Below are positions 43,101-58,100 of a DNA stretch of 64,000 nucleotides, piece after piece; positions within the stretch are counted from its first letter, which is position 1; each line of letters opens with the position of its first letter. The translations under genes and the position numbers were made by a program. The notes beneath the pieces are model-generated. The model did not search any database and was not told where the DNA came from. It saw only the letters and a list, made by a program, of their open reading frames with translations. The stretch is from Holothuria scabra (taxonomy: Eukaryota; Echinodermata; Holothuroidea; Aspidochirotida; Holothuriidae): NCBI GenBank assembly GCA_037179385.1, contig CM074185.1, forward strand, positions 48,921,000-48,984,999. The letters are read 5' to 3'.

Positions 43101-46100
43101 TGAAACAAATGACATTTCAATTTAGTTGAGAATAGTAACAAAACTGCTAGGTGACAAGTATCATCTTCAAGTGACAAAATCAAGAGCAAAATGAGATTCC
43201 ATTCATTTTCAACAATTCATGGAATTTACTATAAACAAACTTGAACAAGATCTTTACAGTGTGGTGTACTGCCAGCAAAAGACATGATTTCACATGACTG
43301 TTCAAGATTAAGCAACTGTAGAAAGTTATAACCAAACATCTTTTCTATCATTCTTAAGACCGGCAAACTTTGGTTTCTGGCATTCATGTACTATGACTCA
43401 GTCAAAAATAATGATGTTTAGAGTTGCACAGTGTTGACATTTCCTTTGCTTATAGCCATATTTCAATTTCATTATACAGTATGCCCATGAGATGGTTTTG
43501 ATTTATGTAGTGAATGACACTTAAAATTTTCAAGGGCATGATCCATTTCGTAAATAAAATGTTCAAATCATTCTTACATTAATGGATTTCTTTCCTTTAA
43601 ATGGTAAACATTTCAAGTTTTAATTTCAAATTATTTTGCCATACATTTTGACACAAACAATGACATGATAATAATTACAGTTAGGTGACCAGTCCCTTTC
43701 ATGGCATCACAATTAACACATTTAGCTGTGTTTATTTTAATATGAGAAAACTGAAACACATGAATCAATCTGTGAAATGAACAACATTTGATGAAACATG
43801 ATGGAAATTGCAGCCCTGTTCTCTTGACTTTTAAATTCTTTTACAACAAATAACCAACTATCTTATATTCATGTCACCAGACCAGTATGAGAGTTGTTAA
43901 AAAGAAATTGCATTTAAAGCATGAAAAAGTAAGCTACTGGAAATGTCCACTGCATGTGACTATTTAGTGTCATTATTTGAAAGCACTCGTGAGTTTCATT
44001 GCTGCAAAAGATAAAAACACAAAGAGGATCACAAGACTATAAATAAATTCACAGCACAGTAATAGAGAGCCCCTACAGCAGCAAAGCAATTATAGTGTCA
44101 ACATCTGTCCAAGCCATTCTGGATCATATAGGTGATAGTTTAATAATAACTGCTGCCTAAAGCCCTTACTAGGACATCACTCGGAGAGAATGAGTTTCTA
44201 ATTTAAGGTACAGTATTGCAGCAATCTAAAAGACTTCCTGTCAATTTCTTCTAAAAACCCTCTGGTATTGTGATACAGTATCTTTAAACAAGGAAATTCT
44301 TTTATAACTGAAACTTGATTTCAAAATAGTTTTGCAATTACTTTCTTCCCCCTTTAGGCAAGTACTGAAGGATGCATTTCAGGACTTATTACAGTCTGTC
44401 TCCTGAGTCACAATATGATTTTAAAGTGGCACATTTAGTTGTTTACTGAAATTTACCCAAATGTGCAAACCAGTTACTGTAAGTTTTCTTTACACAATGA
44501 TGGACAGTCAAACTAGAACAATCCCCATTTCCTACATACAAACACTTGTTCCACGAGTAATGATTTACTTCACAATAATTAATCTGATTTTAAAAATTGA
44601 GACCAGACAATGTTTTAAATTATGAACAAAACTGTTGCAAGCAAGGATAAGAAAAACTTCAGTAGCAAACTCTATGTGTAGTTCTATTGGTTAGGAAACC
44701 TAATTAAACTGCTCACCCTGATACTGATAAGCTTTGTCTTGAGGTAGTCCTCTCCAAAACCCTCATTATATTTTCCATATCAATGTAATATGTGCCATTA
44801 GCATGGCAGTGTAAGTGTAACACATACAGTAATACACAGGAAAAATAAACCAGTAATAATACAATTTACTGTCCTAAACTCAGGAATGCTGCAGAGTCAA
44901 ATATGAACTCAAGAATAAAGTCAAATAAATATGAAATACTGCACTGTATACCAAACATAATCAATACTAGTTAAGTATAACACAAGGACACATGAAAAGT
45001 AACTTGACACATTGAGATCTTAAAGAGGTACACACACTCTATTCTGTTTTGGTCTCTAAGAACCTTAAATAGATTTAAAATAGGAAACTTTTCAAAAGTT
45101 AAAAGACAAAACCTGACAATCAAATGTCAACAAAGATTGCATTAAGGTGCTATTAACATTATTTGGGAAGTACTGAAATTTTGGCCACAAATAATCTACA
45201 TATTACCACAATAATGAGTCTGATGACAAACTCTGAGTGATAGCATGCATCGTTAAAGGGGAGGTTTAAGCAAAAATTAAATTTTCACATGTAAAAGAGG
45301 AACAAAATCTACACAGTGTGGTGAAAGTTCTATTCAAATCATACATGTATTTCTTGAGATATCAGTAAATGAAGTCAGTAGATTTGTGTTCAAAAGTGAG
45401 TTTGAGGGCAGCAGAGTTTATATCACTTCCTCACATTGACAAGGAATGCTTTGTTTACCTTTGTTTTATCAGAATGTTGTGTTGACCTTGAAGTTAATAG
45501 AAGTATGACCTCTCTGTAGTGGATGCAAAGTTTGTAAAATTCTCATGCCACTTATGCAACCACATTTTCATATTATGGGATTGTTGAGGAGAAAATCCAG
45601 AATAAAGTTTAAAGAAATACAAAAGACTGCTCATTATTGTGGGGATGTGATGTCATATGTGCTTGCATCAAGTTCACTTTTTGTTAAAAATGTGAAAACT
45701 TTACCTGTTCATATCTTGAGAACCACACATTGGACTTCAATTCAAATTTCACCAAAAAGCTTAGAATAAGTACCCCTCTTACATACCAAATCTTGTCGTG
45801 ACCTTTAACCCTTCTTTTAAGTAGTAAGAACATCCAACTTGCAGCTGGAAAGTCTGGAGTTTGACTCCTGGACAGGTCATACTGAAGACTTTTAAAATGC
45901 AAACTACGTACCACATTGCCAATTATGCTCGGTGCTCAGCACAAGCAATGAAGCACTGTAGGGAAAACAAGCAAGTGAAACACAGCTCGAAAATGGAGTG
46001 TGTCCAACTTTGACCAAACTGAACTGTGACATGACGCTAGAAGTGAATAGCAAGTTTTAGCTATCTCAAGCTGGCAACTAAAAATCGAGAATCTATCAGA

Positions 46101-49100
46101 GATCTTCCTGTTCAGGTATCTTGAGGTCAATAAAGTGTAAGGCATTTGCTCCCTTCAAAGACTATTTGCTCATTAGAGCATCAAGGTTGGTTAAAACAGG
46201 GTTAGCTGCTGCAATTACAGAAACAGGCTTCACCCGAGAAAACCACTGTTTCTTGGGTAACATTCATAGGCTAAAACATCCTATTCAATTCTAGCAACAT
46301 GAAACTCCATGTAACCAAACTGTCAAACTCTGATTGCCCCATTTACAAGATGGGCATGAAGGTGCTTCAGACCTGCCTGCATACATTTTTCTTTTAATTT
46401 TCTTCTGAATGGAAAATGTTTACCACAAGGAAGAAAACACAGGCTAGTCAAAGAAAATTACATGCAATAGTGACCTCCCACAGAATATGCCAGTACAGTA
46501 CTAGCTCTACCTTTATATGTAACACATACAGTATGGGTGAACCGCTGAGCAGACTGCTCTGCCACCCAAGTTGGTGCATTCAGCACTGAATATTGACAAT
46601 ATGTTTCCCACACAATCAGAGGAAAGTATCAGCTGGCAATATGATTCCTTCCTTACTCTCACACAAAACAACTGAAAGGTGAAACACAGGAACAGTTCAA
46701 TGATGTAAAAGTACTGTAAGTTCTGACATTCATTTTTGAAATAAAAGATGTACAAAATTTTGCTACATCCTACCTTACCTGGCAAAACTATTATGTACTT
46801 GTTTAATAACATCTGAATTGCTAATTGTTAATCCTTTCATCTGCAAATAAAAAAAAGAAACAAAGAAATAACTTTATTAAAATAACAATTTTCAGAAGCA
46901 CTTAATATTATTACCCACATGAATTTTAGTGTACATACAATAATACTTGTGTACTATACATGTTATGTACTGTAGTTATACCTGATACAGTTCCTCATCT
47001 CAGTTTGATTCACACATTTTCAGTTTTTTAAATAATGCAGTGTCTTTTTTGACTCATGCCCTACTGTACAGTAATTGCCCCCTCCAGTCACCTCCAACCT
47101 CTGATTACAACAGTTCCGTCTCTTTGAGAATATCACCAGTCATTTACAGGCTGTCCTTATTCACCCCAAACTACAATTTAATCCAAAGTCTACCAAAATC
47201 CTCAATTGGCAACACTGTATCCACTAAGAAACTACATATTGGGTCAATACACTCAGTATGAGAAAATTTGGCTCTTTGGAAATTTCAGTTTTGTGGAACT
47301 GTACACACATCAAATGTGGGAAAAAATTAAAAAATTCTTTTTCATTTTTTCCCACAAACATCAGTAGGTCAAACTGACAAGCCATTGCTCCAAAATTGTG
47401 TCATAGCAGCTTAGGGTAAACACTGATTTGTAGAGCTCTTTGATCCAATTCAATCAGTGTTCAAATGCTCTATATAACCAACAGAGTAAGAAAACCAAGC
47501 CAGTGAGCCACAACTGGACAAAAGGCCATGGCCGGCTTGACTTGAACCAAAACAGAAGTTTGGAAACAGGGCCATAAAACTCTAACTATCGAATTGGTCA
47601 AATTTAAAACTGCAGAGTACTGTAGTTCATATTACACAGCAAACAAGAAGAGTGTTCTGACTGCAAATTACCACCTTCTGCTTACCAGGGCATGTCCTGA
47701 AGCAATAAAATAGGATTGCATCTGGATAAGAATGAGTTTCTACAGCTGTGGGAGGGGGTAAGCTAGAAGTAAATAGGTTGGTAAAATATGAACCATCTGG
47801 GACGATAATTAACTGACTTTAAAGAGGAAGTTTAAGCAACAATCTAATTTTCATACAGTAGGTGAAAGAAAAACAAAATCTATACAAGGAGAAACTCCCT
47901 ACTGTACTCAACCTGGACATGTACAGTATTTCTCAAGGTATCAGTAAATGAAGTCACCGGAGTTGTGTTCCAAAGTAAGCTTGAGGGCAGCACATGTTAT
48001 ATCACTCCCTCATATTGACAAGAAATGCTTTGTTTCCCTTTGTCTTTCAGACTGTTGTGTTGACCTTGAAGTTAACAGGGATAGGATCTCCCCATGGGAG
48101 ACACAAAGTTTTCAAAATTCTCATGAACGCCACATATGCAATCACATTATGATAATATTGGACTGTTGAGGAGAAAATTGGTTGTAAAATTTAAGGACAA
48201 ACAAAAGACTGTCCATTAAAGTGAGGATATGATATCATATGTGCTTGTTTCAAGTTTACATTTTGCTGAAAATGTGGAAACTTTACTCCCTCATATACAA
48301 TATTGAGAACCACACATCAGATTTTAGTAAAAAAATAAAGAGAATGATTAGAGTTATACTGTACCCCTCTAACATATCTACTTGATGTGACTTTTAACCC
48401 TTCGTTGAGTAGATGATATTGACAATACACATTTATCCTTAATACAAATCAATCTTCATTTAAAGATTACATTAGTCACAGAGATTTTATTAGCCTGTAT
48501 ATGACTAAAGAAATCTCCCTCACATTTTTCAGTTTCCTGACAGAGACATAGAAAGCCTTTGCACATAAGTAATACAATATTCTTTTATCTTTTTGACAAG
48601 TAACTTGAGTCTCTGTACTCATTACATCAAGACTCCAGACACATTTAAATGAAAGAGAGCTGAATTGGATATTCACTGCAGATTTCTTCTTTTTCAAAGA
48701 AATCAAGCCATTAATTCTCCCTTTTCATTTCTTAAAAGCCCATTATTCATACTACTGACCTTAATATACAGTACCTTTGATGGATAAAAGTACAATTTGT
48801 CTCTCTTTTAAGAGCAATGTAGCACTCTATCATGAATGAATAAAACGTGAGAAATTACACAAAGTGTCTTTTTACATAAGGCTATAGTTTTAATTTCATG
48901 AAAATGTGCAAAGCTCAAATCACTTTTTGAGCAAAACTTAGACGCATACTGTACATTGTACCCCAGAAACAGAGTTAAAGTGTGCCAAAAACAAGATCAA
49001 ATTGTTCGTATCAACCTTTCAAGCCCTAATTTCAACAAAGGGTAAGAAGAAATATGAAGTAGGTCATCAAAGAGGTAGCCTTGTACTGTAAATCAAATTT

Positions 49101-52100
49101 TAATTTTAGATATGCAATCCTTATTTAAAAGTCACATGGTGTTTTATGTATAACTTCATGTAAAGGAGCTGTAGCTATTCGTGTAAAATATGACAGCAAA
49201 GAGCATAGCAAACCTCCATGTTTGTCAAAATTTATCAGTTTAAGGGTTTAGTTTCAGGTTATAAAAAGTGCAACTTGAGGGTAATCAATTAATTTGAAAT
49301 AAAGTATCTTCCAAATTTGGCTATTTCTTCGGTTCTCAACATATTGGAAGCACTTAAGGTGATTGAAAGTAGAGGGAATTATGAAACATGCCACATTTTT
49401 GCAAGATTTTCCACAGGCAGGGAGTATTAAGGTGGACTACTGTACTCTACTGTATATGTTGAGAATGCAAATGCATCAAATCTTGGTTTACAGTATTTTA
49501 GAGAACAATTCTCAGCAAGAGAAATGACACAAATAATGGAAACTTTTTATTGAAACCTAGCACATAAAAGTGGTTGAATGCAGCAGACTTTATAAATATA
49601 AAAACATCATTACTATTTTCACAGCCTGTATGTTGTTTTTAATGTTTCTAATGCCACGTAACACTGCCATCTAATAACATTCCCAGGTTGGAAGGTTACA
49701 GTCTGTTGAGCATACACTAATTTGTGCAGATCATAAATAAAACTTAAGACAGCAAATGTACAACAGACTTAAAACTGCTTGTTTTGTCAGTGCCAGTGTG
49801 CATCCATGCATAAAGTTTGTTTTACAGTACAGCTTCGTAAACATTGGAGAATACTAGTATCATACAGTATACATTCTGTATTGCAGGATATGTACTGATA
49901 GAGTTTTATGGGACAGTTTCTAACCAATTGGTTCAAGTTGAGCAGGCCAGGGCCTTCTTTCAAGTTGTGACTCACTGGCTTGCTTCACCTACTATAGGCC
50001 TATTGCTTATGCTGAGCACCAAGCACAAAAGGCAGAAGGATCTATGCACTGTACATATAAATATCTTTGTACAGATTGTTCCTTCAAACTTCAAAAGCTA
50101 TCTGTCACATTTTGATTTGAAATTTCAATTTTCAACCAGTTAATTTACAGTTCCTCATGAGGAAACTTGCCAGATGGTCGACCAGCTTGAAGTGCAGTAG
50201 AGAGTAATATCAACCATGATTATAGTAGAAAACATCTCAAATTTCTTCTGGCACAAAAGTGATCCACAGCATTAAAGGAAGTATGAGTATGTTACTGTAG
50301 ATAAGATTTAAAGACATGACCACACAAACATAGTGTCAACTACTGTAGGTAAAAAGGTCAAGTTAAATACAGTTTTCAGTGCAGTTAAGTTTGGTTTAAA
50401 ATACTGTTTGGGTAGAAATTTACACACGGCATGGTACAGTACCATGGAATCATGTATAAAGGAAAAGTTTAAATTACAGTAGCTATTGTACATAGATGAA
50501 GTAATTTCATATTGAAGGTTTTCATGTCCAGAAATTTCCAAATGATGCAACATCCATGATACAGTACCTGTAATGATACAGTACTTGCAATGGGAAGTCT
50601 GTTTGTCATGTCTATTTCATGTTTAAGATGATTGCACTCCTACACAACATATACTGTAGGGGTTTCATCAGACTGCAGCAGCAATGCTTTTCATATTGCC
50701 ACAACTTTATTCAACAAGAAGATTCACCACAGTGGGTACTGGGTAGTCCAAGGGGTGTGACTTTCCATGGTACAATGCTTTATGTGAAAGAGGCTTGTGT
50801 CTTGAAACTTTATGTTGATAACTTATTCGCTGCTTACTTTAGAAGAGATCTCTAGAGGTTCTTTCTGAACTTTATTCCCTGCTCTGGGTTCTAGTCATTC
50901 ACAAAAGTGACAAACAACATGTGGTATCGTAATTGACATAAATTTTCAAGAAATGAGAATAGAGCAAAAACTTACATGTGGATCAAAGCTGGCAGAGAAA
51001 TCCTTAAATTCTTTGAGCTGGTCTCCTAACTCCACATCGGAATGTTGGCAATTTAGAAGGATACTAAGGATGGCTTGTGTGGCACAGGCATTGTTAATCA
51101 CCTTGCATAATAAATAAGAGATGAAATAAGAGTTCTTTGTGTTCTCTGGCTACAGTACCATGATATGAGCAACTCTGTCCATATAATATGGTTGAAGAAA
51201 TTCTCTTTTCTATCAACTATACCATTTACCTGCTTTACAGACCTTCTAGGAGTGTGTGATCTGGGGGGGGGGTTGGTGGTGGAAAGAACCCTCTTATAAT
51301 AACTGAGTATCTAAATTCTATGAGAGTTTGGTATATGACTTGTTACAGGTTGGGTAAAATATATTGAAAGTTCATGTATACAGTAAGCACTTTCTATGGG
51401 AAGACCAGCACATTTGTGTCCAGACATCTCAATCACCAGGAACTGCCCAGGACACATCTCACCTGAACAATTCTCATTCATTACAATAAACCATGCACCA
51501 GGAAGCTGCTATTTGAAGAAGATTGAATGCAGAATACTTGCTACTGTAATGCTCAGTTCTACAGTATTCATGCTAATGATCAAAGACCTGAAGTAGTGCG
51601 TAACTACACCTTTTAAAGGGGAACAAGCACCTAAATTTTCTGATTTTTCTCAAGTGTGAACACAAATGTATTAGGGAGGTACTTTGCACTGAAAATTTGG
51701 ATCCTTTTAAGCAAATATTTGGAAATGTAGAGCATTTATTTCACAAAATAGTTTAGATTCTGGTTTCTGAGAGGAAAGTTAAAAATTTGGGGCAGTATTG
51801 AAGAATCTGCCTTTCCTATGTGCATAAATCTGAGACAGAATGCCCACTAGCTGAAGATCATCGTTGTTGCATGATGTTATCTAGAAGTACACCGATTGCA
51901 GCTTACCAGTGACATCCAAAAAGCTTCGAAAATTTTGTTGCATTTTTATACAAAATATTTCAAAATTTAGAGCCTATCGAAGAAAATTTAGGAAAACGAC
52001 ACTGTAACGACCCAGAAAAGTTTACCACTATACTGATTTATGAGCTACCACTTACTGCATTAGAGATTGCAATTTGGTGCACATGAAGCATGTGGAAAAT

Positions 52101-55100
52101 TTTGCCCTTTTAAAACATACTGTATGGAGCTGTTATTAGAAAGAATTCAGAATATTATGAAGGAAAAGTTGGGGAAACCCCACTGTAGTTGACTAATGTC
52201 TCAAACGGCAAATTTCCCAATTTTTCACCTTTTCAAGCCGGAAGGGGGGGGAGCAAGGGCCCTACTGCCCCCCTATGACATGGCCACTGACCTGAAGAGA
52301 ATATCCTTGATTTACAGTAAGATCCTTATTCATCAAAGAGAATTGTTTTCTTCTATCCATAGTCTGGTACAGTATTTGGTGCCAATACTCTGGCAACACC
52401 ATTCATGTCTTGTAATTCTCTCAGAATTGGCTTTCACTAAAAATGTAGGTACAGTAGGTTGACACTGCCACTAATTAAAAACTGAACTTACTCGTTGACT
52501 GAAATAAATAGCAAATTGGGCTTGACCCTTCTTAAATAACAAGACTCATACAAATGAGCTGCAGAGACGGGTCAAACTTTTGTCATTTCCATTCAGACAT
52601 ATTTCCTGAAATATCCTGAAATGACCCAATAAAACAGGTTTACGGCACATTTCAGATTCAATATTTTACCATAGGGGCTCACTTGGCCCCATTAAAAGTT
52701 TGTCCTTCATTTGCAAAAATTTTAATGCACAATTAGTTCCTACCTTAGCTACAGTACATATACCAACATAGGTCCATACATCTCTTATATGTAAGACTGG
52801 CATATCAAACATGGTCAAATGTACTGTAAGTCAAACCATGTTTAGACATTATTCATATGTCACACAACTGGTAGTGTCCCCTCCCATAGACCTTTTTCCA
52901 AATAGCAATTACAATGGATTGTGGGATAGAGTTTTGGTGTGTTTAATTTTTTGCCACAGTAAAATGTCATTGACAATGATGACACACAGCAAAACTCTAT
53001 CCCACAATCCTTTGTAATTGCTATTTGGAAATAGGTCTATGGAGGTACTGTGAGTACATACCGTAGCATTGCAATCTACACCAGGGAATACGAACAGCTC
53101 ATTTGCCCAACTGGTTTGATATTCTTGTAAGATTCCACATGTTACCATATTAATCTGGTGCATGCAGCTTGCTTCTGCACTTTCCAAAATGATGTCACAC
53201 AACATCAAGTCTATTACTGTAGTTGTCACTTACAGTACTTGTACCATTGAAAAGATCAAAACAAAGAATGTCCCTGCATGAAAATTCCAGTCAGGATTTG
53301 ATTAAATGGATCCAATTCCAAATTAACATGAACTACTTAAAGGGGCTCATTGAGTTGATATTGCTGACTAAATGAGAGTGATATAGGGTCACTACAACAT
53401 GACAATACTTCTAGATAGCATAAAATAGTCAGGTTTCATATCCAATAGTTATGGGAAAAGCTAGAATTTTTAATTTTGTAATGTCCTGACTTGTAACGGT
53501 TTTGTGCACAATTTGAAAAAGTGTCTGGTCACAAATTTTTGAAAACCGAATTGAACTGTTCAGTACTCACACATAAAACAGTTATTTGTTTGTATGATAT
53601 GGGGATTATCTAAGATAGACCATTTGTCATTGGTATGTGAAGAAAACTTAACGGGTTTGGAAAAATTTGTTGAAATTCATGAACCAACTCAATGAGCCGC
53701 TTTAATTCTGATTGAATCAACCCTCACATGGACAGCTACAATACCCTGTCGGCAGTGGTGCATCACATACTGAAACTTGATTCCAAATTGTTAATTTCCG
53801 TCCTTAAAATAGCCTAGACTATGCTAAACACAATATTCCGCAATATAACTTTTCATCAAACTTTTGCATTAAATTAAGGAAAAATAATCATAAAGTCTCT
53901 TTTGTTAAATTTGTGCTACTATAAATGTCATCACAGCAAGGTATTGGAAATTAACATTTGAAAAAATGTGAAAGAATTACAAACATCTACTTATCCGTTA
54001 CTATACCTGCTTTGCAAAAAATATTTTCTCTAATCTGCTATCCCTGACGACTGTGCCACTTGACTCCAACCCAGGTACGTACTTGAAGAGGAAGATCAGG
54101 CCATGCACAGGTCTGAAAACAAAAACAAAAAATTATATTAAATGCATGCACAGGTTGCTGTATAGAAAATCTATGAGAAAATGAAACTGCTGTTACTGTA
54201 GTTATAGTAAGTACAAATATTTAGGGTGAGCTGTGCAGTTTGCTTGTTTGGGGTTCTTTTTAAAGAGACAAATCCATCTTTTCTTTATGTATGTATACTG
54301 TAAAAAAGATGAAAGAAAACCTTGGAACGCAAACTAAGGCATATTACTGTGACCATAAACCATGTCACCAAAACTCTGCCCTACAAATCTTTGAAGCTAT
54401 GTTTGGAAGAGGGTCTATTGTTGGTTAAAGTTTGTAATATCCACACAACATTACAGCCTATGTTCATGTGGTTTATACTGTGCATGCCTCCATATTAAAC
54501 TGTACTACATCACTCTCATTACACAATTAACTCTTTACCATTGTGCTGCAATCAGGGCATATCTGCGCTTCTCAGGAGAGGGCGGAAAAGCAGACGTACA
54601 GTAGCACACCCCACATCAGCTTCTGTAGGCTATTGACCCATGACCTTAAACTATTGTCTCTCTCATTGTTGTTGCCGAATTTTCAGGTAGCTACTTGCAG
54701 TTTCAAGCTCAGCGTGCAACAGTAAAGATGGGTGACAGCCACGCTCTCCGCCTGGGTCCAAAAAGACCCGAACAACAGTAAAGGGTTAAGTATACAGATA
54801 GCTACTGTACTGCATAGTACTGGTATAACACTCTGACGCTTGGGTGCACCAGTATTGATTACAATTAAAATAAATGAAAGTACAGTAGATTTCAAGCATC
54901 GATGTGTAAGAGAGTATAGTAAAGTATACACAGTATGTTCAGTACACTAGCCAGACTGGGATTTTATTTTGGCCAAAGTTATGTTCCAATTTTGGTTTAA
55001 AAAACTGACATACAGGTACTGTTATTGAAGTACTGTATTTCCTCAGAATGTTGGAAGCTATGGTTTAAGCTTTTAAATTAAAAAACTGCAACTTTTTTAC

Positions 55101-58100
55101 TACCATTTGAGTAACAGGGGCAATTTTGTGAGATTTAGAACACTGACTTCTTGTTTTGCACTTTTTTTAATTTCATAGAGGTTAATTGCAAGACAAGGGG
55201 ATGAGTCCCCAGTCCCATCACCACTAACCTCACTTCATACTTTATCTAACACAATTTATAAAGAATGACCTGATAATTGTTGGACCAAACTACTCATTCT
55301 CAATAAAGAAGTACAGTATTAGCAAACAGTAGTCAGTTCTACAAGTACTGTACTGTAGATGTATTGTACAAACAGTGTAGCAGACTGTCATACACTAGAA
55401 ATCATGACATCTGCACTCATACATTTCACCACACTTTTTTTTCCTAGGTGTGGTACTTTAGGGACAAGAGAGTTGTTACCACCTGTAGGGGGAGGGGGTT
55501 ACAGAAGCATGAATAAAATGACTCAACAATATAAAGTGCACATACAGTACATACAGTTAATGAGATTTGAACTTTGCACCTAACTTCACTGCAAAATCTG
55601 CCATGTACATATATACAACAAATGAAACTACAGTAGTCAATAATAAGTTCATAACTTAATTATGTGTTCACACATTCACTGGCCAACTACAGAAGTATGT
55701 ACAATGAAAGTACAATACTGCTCATGTGCCACCATACTGTACCATGGTACTGTATAACCCTAAACTCACTGAAGCTTTTGCAATGTCTCCTCATCATCCA
55801 GGGTCCATACTTCTTCTACTTGAACTCCTTTCACACCTGTCAATAAAATAAAACACTCATTACACTAACTTCTCTATCTTCCAAGCAGAACCACTGTTGA
55901 GGTTCACATAATATTTCTTTCTACATGTGTTACTGTAGGTTGTACAGTACTATCTGTACTGTTGTGTGGAGAGGTCACAATTCAAAAAAGGTGGAAAAAG
56001 TGATAAGTACTGCATCTTTTGCCAAACTTTTGGTACTTTATTAAAATGAAACTCACATGAAAAAGGGTGCTTCAGTATAGATCTATGACATTTACATTTC
56101 ATAAAACATTCTTAACCCTTTACCGTTGTGCTCCAATCGCATATTTGGGCGCCTTGGGAGTGCGCGGAAAAGCGGACGCAGCATGCCCCGCATCAGCTTC
56201 TGTAGGCTATTGACCTCATGACCTTAAACTATTGTCTCTCTCGTTGTTGCAGTCGAATTTTTGGGTAGCTACTCGCAGTTTCGAGGTCCGTGTGAAACAG
56301 TAATGATGGGTGACAGCCACGCACTTGGTATGGATCCAAAAGGACCCAAACAACGGTAAAGTGTTAATAAGATACAGTAGGCACAGCATGTACAGTAATG
56401 GACAGTATGTTGGTGTTTGTTTGATAGACATGCACAACTGCAGTATGAATGCCTGTTTGCTTTGCTGTAGTGATTTGTGTATGGGTAAGATTCTCTTGCA
56501 TTTTCAGCATCAGAAAATGCTGAAACATTGGTTGTCCATGCATTGATCACTTCCAAGGTTGATAATTATAGACTACTGTATAACTGTTGTTGGCTGATTT
56601 TTTGTGCATCTTCTTTCAACTCCCCAAAAAGCATTAATTAATAAATGCTGCCTCCAAATGACCCGCATTGATGCAAAATGCTTTGTTTCATCTTTACACT
56701 GTTCCCCTGGTGAGTCTGGTATAAATCAACTCAAAGTTCTGCTAATTACATCAAACATTGAATGGTCATGCTCCCTACATTAAGGAATGGTTCAACCTTG
56801 CCAGTTCAGACCTGGTATAAGATCAACAAGCGAGCAATTTTTTGACAATAGCTGGAACGTTGTTGGGTATGGTTATTAATTGTTTGCTGCCTAGATACTT
56901 ACTGTACTTTACAAGCCTTATAATAACCACCCACTCAAAATCAGATATTTGCCAATGATTGCTGTAACAATTCTAGACTGCTTGAATAAAATGTACAAGG
57001 TCTATGTAACTTATAATTTGTTTTTTTAAGTGCTTTCATTTTTTGTGGGGAAAGCACTATGCAAATTTTAATATGTATGCACAGTATGCAACATTCTGCG
57101 CTGATCAATACAATTTCCTTTTTCATTATGCATGGTACTGAAAAAGCATTTTAAAGGGCAAGAGCAGTCGTCCCAAACATATTTTGAAGCAACAGCTAGA
57201 TCTCACAATTTTCTTCTTACTTCTCTTCAAAAAATCTTTTGTAATATTCTAGGACTTCAGTACAGTAAAGCAAGCAGTGACTCCGGGCAAATTTCACCTT
57301 TTTGGGGAAACAATACTGTCACATCACCGTGAGGAGCCAATCATGAAACAGGATGAGTGTATATACTTTGCCACTTTAAAACAAAAAGGAGAAAATCTAC
57401 ATGTTACAAGTTCTAACAATCACTTCGGAGCCAGGATAGAAATTAGCATTGGTTTGTCCCTTGTCCGTCAGGCTTTCATTACTTGTACAGTAAGTCACTT
57501 GCCTGGACATGTTTTGCTACAGTAGGCCATACAGTAATATGTGAGCCACACTTGCCCCTTTCTGACAAAAAGAAGTAATCCACATTTTTTCAAAATTGAT
57601 TTTATTTCATATTTTTTTTTCTCTTACTGAAACTTAAATTTTCAGATATTAAATATTCTAACATGTAGTCTACTTCCTGAGATAATCAGCCAAGAAAAGA
57701 AGTAACCCACATGGTAAACAACATTCTTTTTAGACAAAAAGAAGCAATGGCTTGTACTTCTTTCTGTCAGAAAGTAGAACTATTATTTTCACAACACTGT
57801 TTCTGACAAAGAGAAGCAAAGGGCTTTTACTTCTTTCTGTCAGAAAATACAAACTTGTATTATTTTGACCGAACTGTTTCTGACAAAAAAAAAGCGGTGG
57901 CTTGTACTTCTTTCTGTCAGAAATTCTAAGGAATATTTGAACCATTTTTTTCTTACAAAAAGAAGTAATCCACATTGAAAATCTTGGTAATCAACTTTTA
58001 CAATATCTCCTATATAAAACAAAACAAAACAAAACATTTTCTCTTAAAAAAAATGTGGCAGATAATTGAAATTAAACATTAAAGATCATACTTTTATATG

